From Tetramitus jugosus (taxonomy: Eukaryota; Heterolobosea; Eutetramitea; Acrasida; Vahlkampfiidae), in contig OW569381.1 in NCBI GenBank assembly GCA_937625935.1, positions 1 to 64,000 on the forward strand: a stretch of 64,000 bases of DNA, in the 5' to 3' direction. The notes under the pieces were generated by a model. It was not told where the DNA came from, searched no databases, and was given only the letters and a program-made list of their open reading frames with translations. Shown here one piece after another: positions 62,438 through 64,000 of the stretch (the stretch's first letter is position 1; each line of letters starts with the position of its first letter). The position numbers were made by a program, and so were the translations under genes.

Positions 62438-63940
62438 TTAGTCTTGAGCGACAGAGTTCTCACTGTCCTCTGTGATCACCTCTTGTTGTTCTTGTTTGAT
62501 AGACTTGTCCTTGCTGAGAATAAAACTACGGAAGTCATTTGCCAGGTACACTGTTCCATCCTGTGGAGTAAACACCTGCTCTGCTTCCATCTTCAACAGA
62601 TCAACACTGTCGACTCTCTCCTTCTGGACGCCCTCCAGAGAGAAACGAGCAGAAAAGTGAGTGAGAATCAAGTTTTTGGCACCAATCTTCTTTGCAAAAG
62701 AAGCAGCCATCGATGGACAACTGTGTCCTCTCTCTTCAGCCATACTCTGTTGACTATCGGAGAGTGTAGCCTCATGCGTAATAATATCACAGTCCTTTGC
62801 AATGTGAGCGATAGGAGTCGGGTCGTGCGTATCACCCAAAACAACAATCTTTCTGCCCTTTTGAGGCTCTCCCAGTACTTGACTCGATTTCACAACCGTT
62901 CCATCGTCCAGTGTCACATCTTGACCTGACTTGAGCTTGCTGAGCATGGGACCTCTTGGCACTCCCAATTGCTTTGCCTTTTCGAGATCCAACTTTCCCA
63001 CAGATTCCTGTTCTTCAATGACGTAACCCACAGTGAACACTCGATGATAAATGGGAGCAGCTCTAACAGAAACACCATCCTTGGAGTACACGTGATAACA
63101 CTGATTCTCTGCATCGTACGGTATTAATCCTCCATAGGCAACCATTGTGCCATCAATAGGTTCTCTACTATAATTGACACAATCACTCACAACATTAACA
63201 TTGTGATTACTATAGTGTTGGTCATTGTCCAATGATGAAAGAGTGGATGACAGATGAGGAGGAGCCATCTCAAATATACGAATCACAAAACTCGCATGAG
63301 AATCACTCAATTTCAAAGAACTGTGAACATAGTCATAGATGCCCACTGGTCCATAGATTTGAATCTCTGTTCTCGTTGGAGGATTATTGCCCGATAATGT
63401 ACATAGGAAACCAGGTAATCCAAACACGTGATCACCGTGCAAATGAGTAATGAAAATGGTTGAAATTTTTCCACTCTTCAAAGAACTTTTTCTGTATTGG
63501 TTCTGAGTGCCCTCACCACAGTCAAACATCAAGATGCTACCATCAGTGTCACCCAGTGATAAATTAATGTTGGATACGCTACGATCAAATGTGGGAACTC
63601 CACTACTTGTGCCTAAAAATGTAAGTTTCATGTCGTTGTTATGTTTTTTTCGAATAATGTTATATGTTAAAAAATCTGTTGTTGTTGGTTGTTGGAGATT
63701 TTCTAGCAGGGAAAGATTTTTTGATTTTAAAGCGACCGTTGTTGGTGTCGCGTAAATTGCGAAATTGTGTGTTCGATGAGGTGAGAACTTGTTTGTCCTT
63801 TGAGTGGCGTTCAAGATGGGACTTGAGTTCCTGGAAAAAGAGCGGAGTTTACAAGAGGCACGAGGATGCAAAAATGGGAGATGAGAGAAGAGGGTTGTTG
63901 TAGTTGACGGCCGAAGGTAGGTGTGATGGAGCAGTAGCAT
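62438..63940 (-). CDS. tRNase Z, short (ELAC1) form
   Basis: The ATG at 63940 gives 500 residues. The catalytic metallo-beta-lactamase domain begins at Met104 (63631) with MKLTFLGTSSGVPTF. The zinc motif is THLHGDH, followed by GLPGFL, the PXKXRN-like insert region around LGVPRGPMLSKLKSG, VVLGDT, THEATL, GHSCPSMAA and LTHFSAR. It cleaves the 3' trailer from tRNA precursors. The first 103 residues are Arg/Lys/Ser/His-rich with hardly any acids, like a mitochondrial targeting peptide. Initiation at the first ATG versus Met104 could therefore give mitochondrial and cytosolic or nuclear forms. Confidence 0.93.
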   Translation of the reverse strand: MLLLHHTYLRPSTTTTLFSHLPFLHPRASCKLRSFSRNSSPILNATQRTNKFSPHRTHNFAIYATPTTVALKSKNLSLLENLQQPTTTDFLTYNIIRKKHNNDMKLTFLGTSSGVPTFDRSVSNINLSLGDTDGSILMFDCGEGTQNQYRKSSLKSGKISTIFITHLHGDHVFGLPGFLCTLSGNNPPTRTEIQIYGPVGIYDYVHSSLKLSDSHASFVIRIFEMAPPHLSSTLSSLDNDQHYSNHNVNVVSDCVNYSREPIDGTMVAYGGLIPYDAENQCYHVYSKDGVSVRAAPIYHRVFTVGYVIEEQESVGKLDLEKAKQLGVPRGPMLSKLKSGQDVTLDDGTVVKSSQVLGEPQKGRKIVVLGDTHDPTPIAHIAKDCDIITHEATLSDSQQSMAEERGHSCPSMAASFAKKIGAKNLILTHFSARFSLEGVQKERVDSVDLLKMEAEQVFTPQDGTVYLANDFRSFILSKDKSIKQEQQEVITEDSENSVAQD

Positions 63941-64000
63941 GATGAGTGAATGTGTGTTGTAGTGATGGTGGTGACGTTGGTTTGTTTTTCACACTCGGGT

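Noticed and set aside
1-64000. CRISPR arrays, bacterial operons, ribosome binding sites, integrated phage
   Set aside because: The window is eukaryotic with spliceosomal introns and a telomere. No spaced direct repeats of CRISPR type were seen.

Overview
This window is the left end of a eukaryotic chromosome. About 965 bases of CCCAAA hexamers form the telomere. About 3 kb of repeat-rich subtelomere follow, and then a compact arm of protein genes on both strands. Genes are short, few have introns, and introns are about 85-420 nt with GTATGN or GTAAGT/GTACGT donors and AG acceptors. Intergenic gaps are often 60-500 bases. The organism makes a motile cilium and centrioles (DRC7 and TEDC1-like genes). 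It has lysosomal or phagocytic hydrolases (GH38 mannosidase, GILT, a cathepsin B-like protease, a saposin-like protein), a hybrid histidine kinase and an EGF-TKL receptor kinase. Together these suggest a free-living amoeboflagellate, most likely a heterolobosean of the Naegleria type. That identification is inference; no marker gene was compared.

Layout. 1-965 telomere. 966-3310 subtelomere with GGTGGAGC palindromes, degenerate telomere-like bipartite modules and small hairpins. 3240-4741 a decayed or atypical hypothetical gene. 5439-9700 a cysteine-rich secreted protein, a degenerate minisatellite, a saposin-like fragment, a membrane-anchored hypothetical and an orphan C-terminal piece of xanthine dehydrogenase. 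From about 9980 the arm is gene-dense: DUF262 protein, secreted hypothetical, F-box, cathepsin B-like protease, OXA1, phosphate carrier, mRNA cap methyltransferase, CHMP4/Snf7, TDP1, type I membrane protein, AP-1 gamma, V-ATPase B, alpha-mannosidase, hybrid histidine kinase and EGF-TKL kinase. 40993-44478 is a probable mobile element. 44521-45190 holds two copies of a multi-hairpin element. These are followed by intron-containing tRNA-Glu, DRC7, a zinc-binding low-complexity protein, GILT, histone H3, a small F-box protein, a CDK, TEDC1-like, a two-pass membrane protein, a TPR protein, MLF, DONSON-like and short-form tRNase Z.

The genes do not form one pathway. Several belong to shared themes: endolysosomal traffic and digestion (AP-1 gamma, V-ATPase B, CHMP4, GH38, GILT, cathepsin), cilium and centriole (DRC7, TEDC1), replication, repair and cell cycle (DONSON, TDP1, CDK, H3), and mitochondria (OXA1, phosphate carrier, possibly the TPR protein and tRNase Z).

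The two strongest leads for something undescribed are as follows. First, a 3.5-kb unit bounded by a perfect 15-bp inverted repeat encodes one spliced protein with zinc-type cysteines and a C-terminal DEDDh exonuclease. Second, next to it lies a duplicated array of hairpins whose stems differ between copies but keep pairing.
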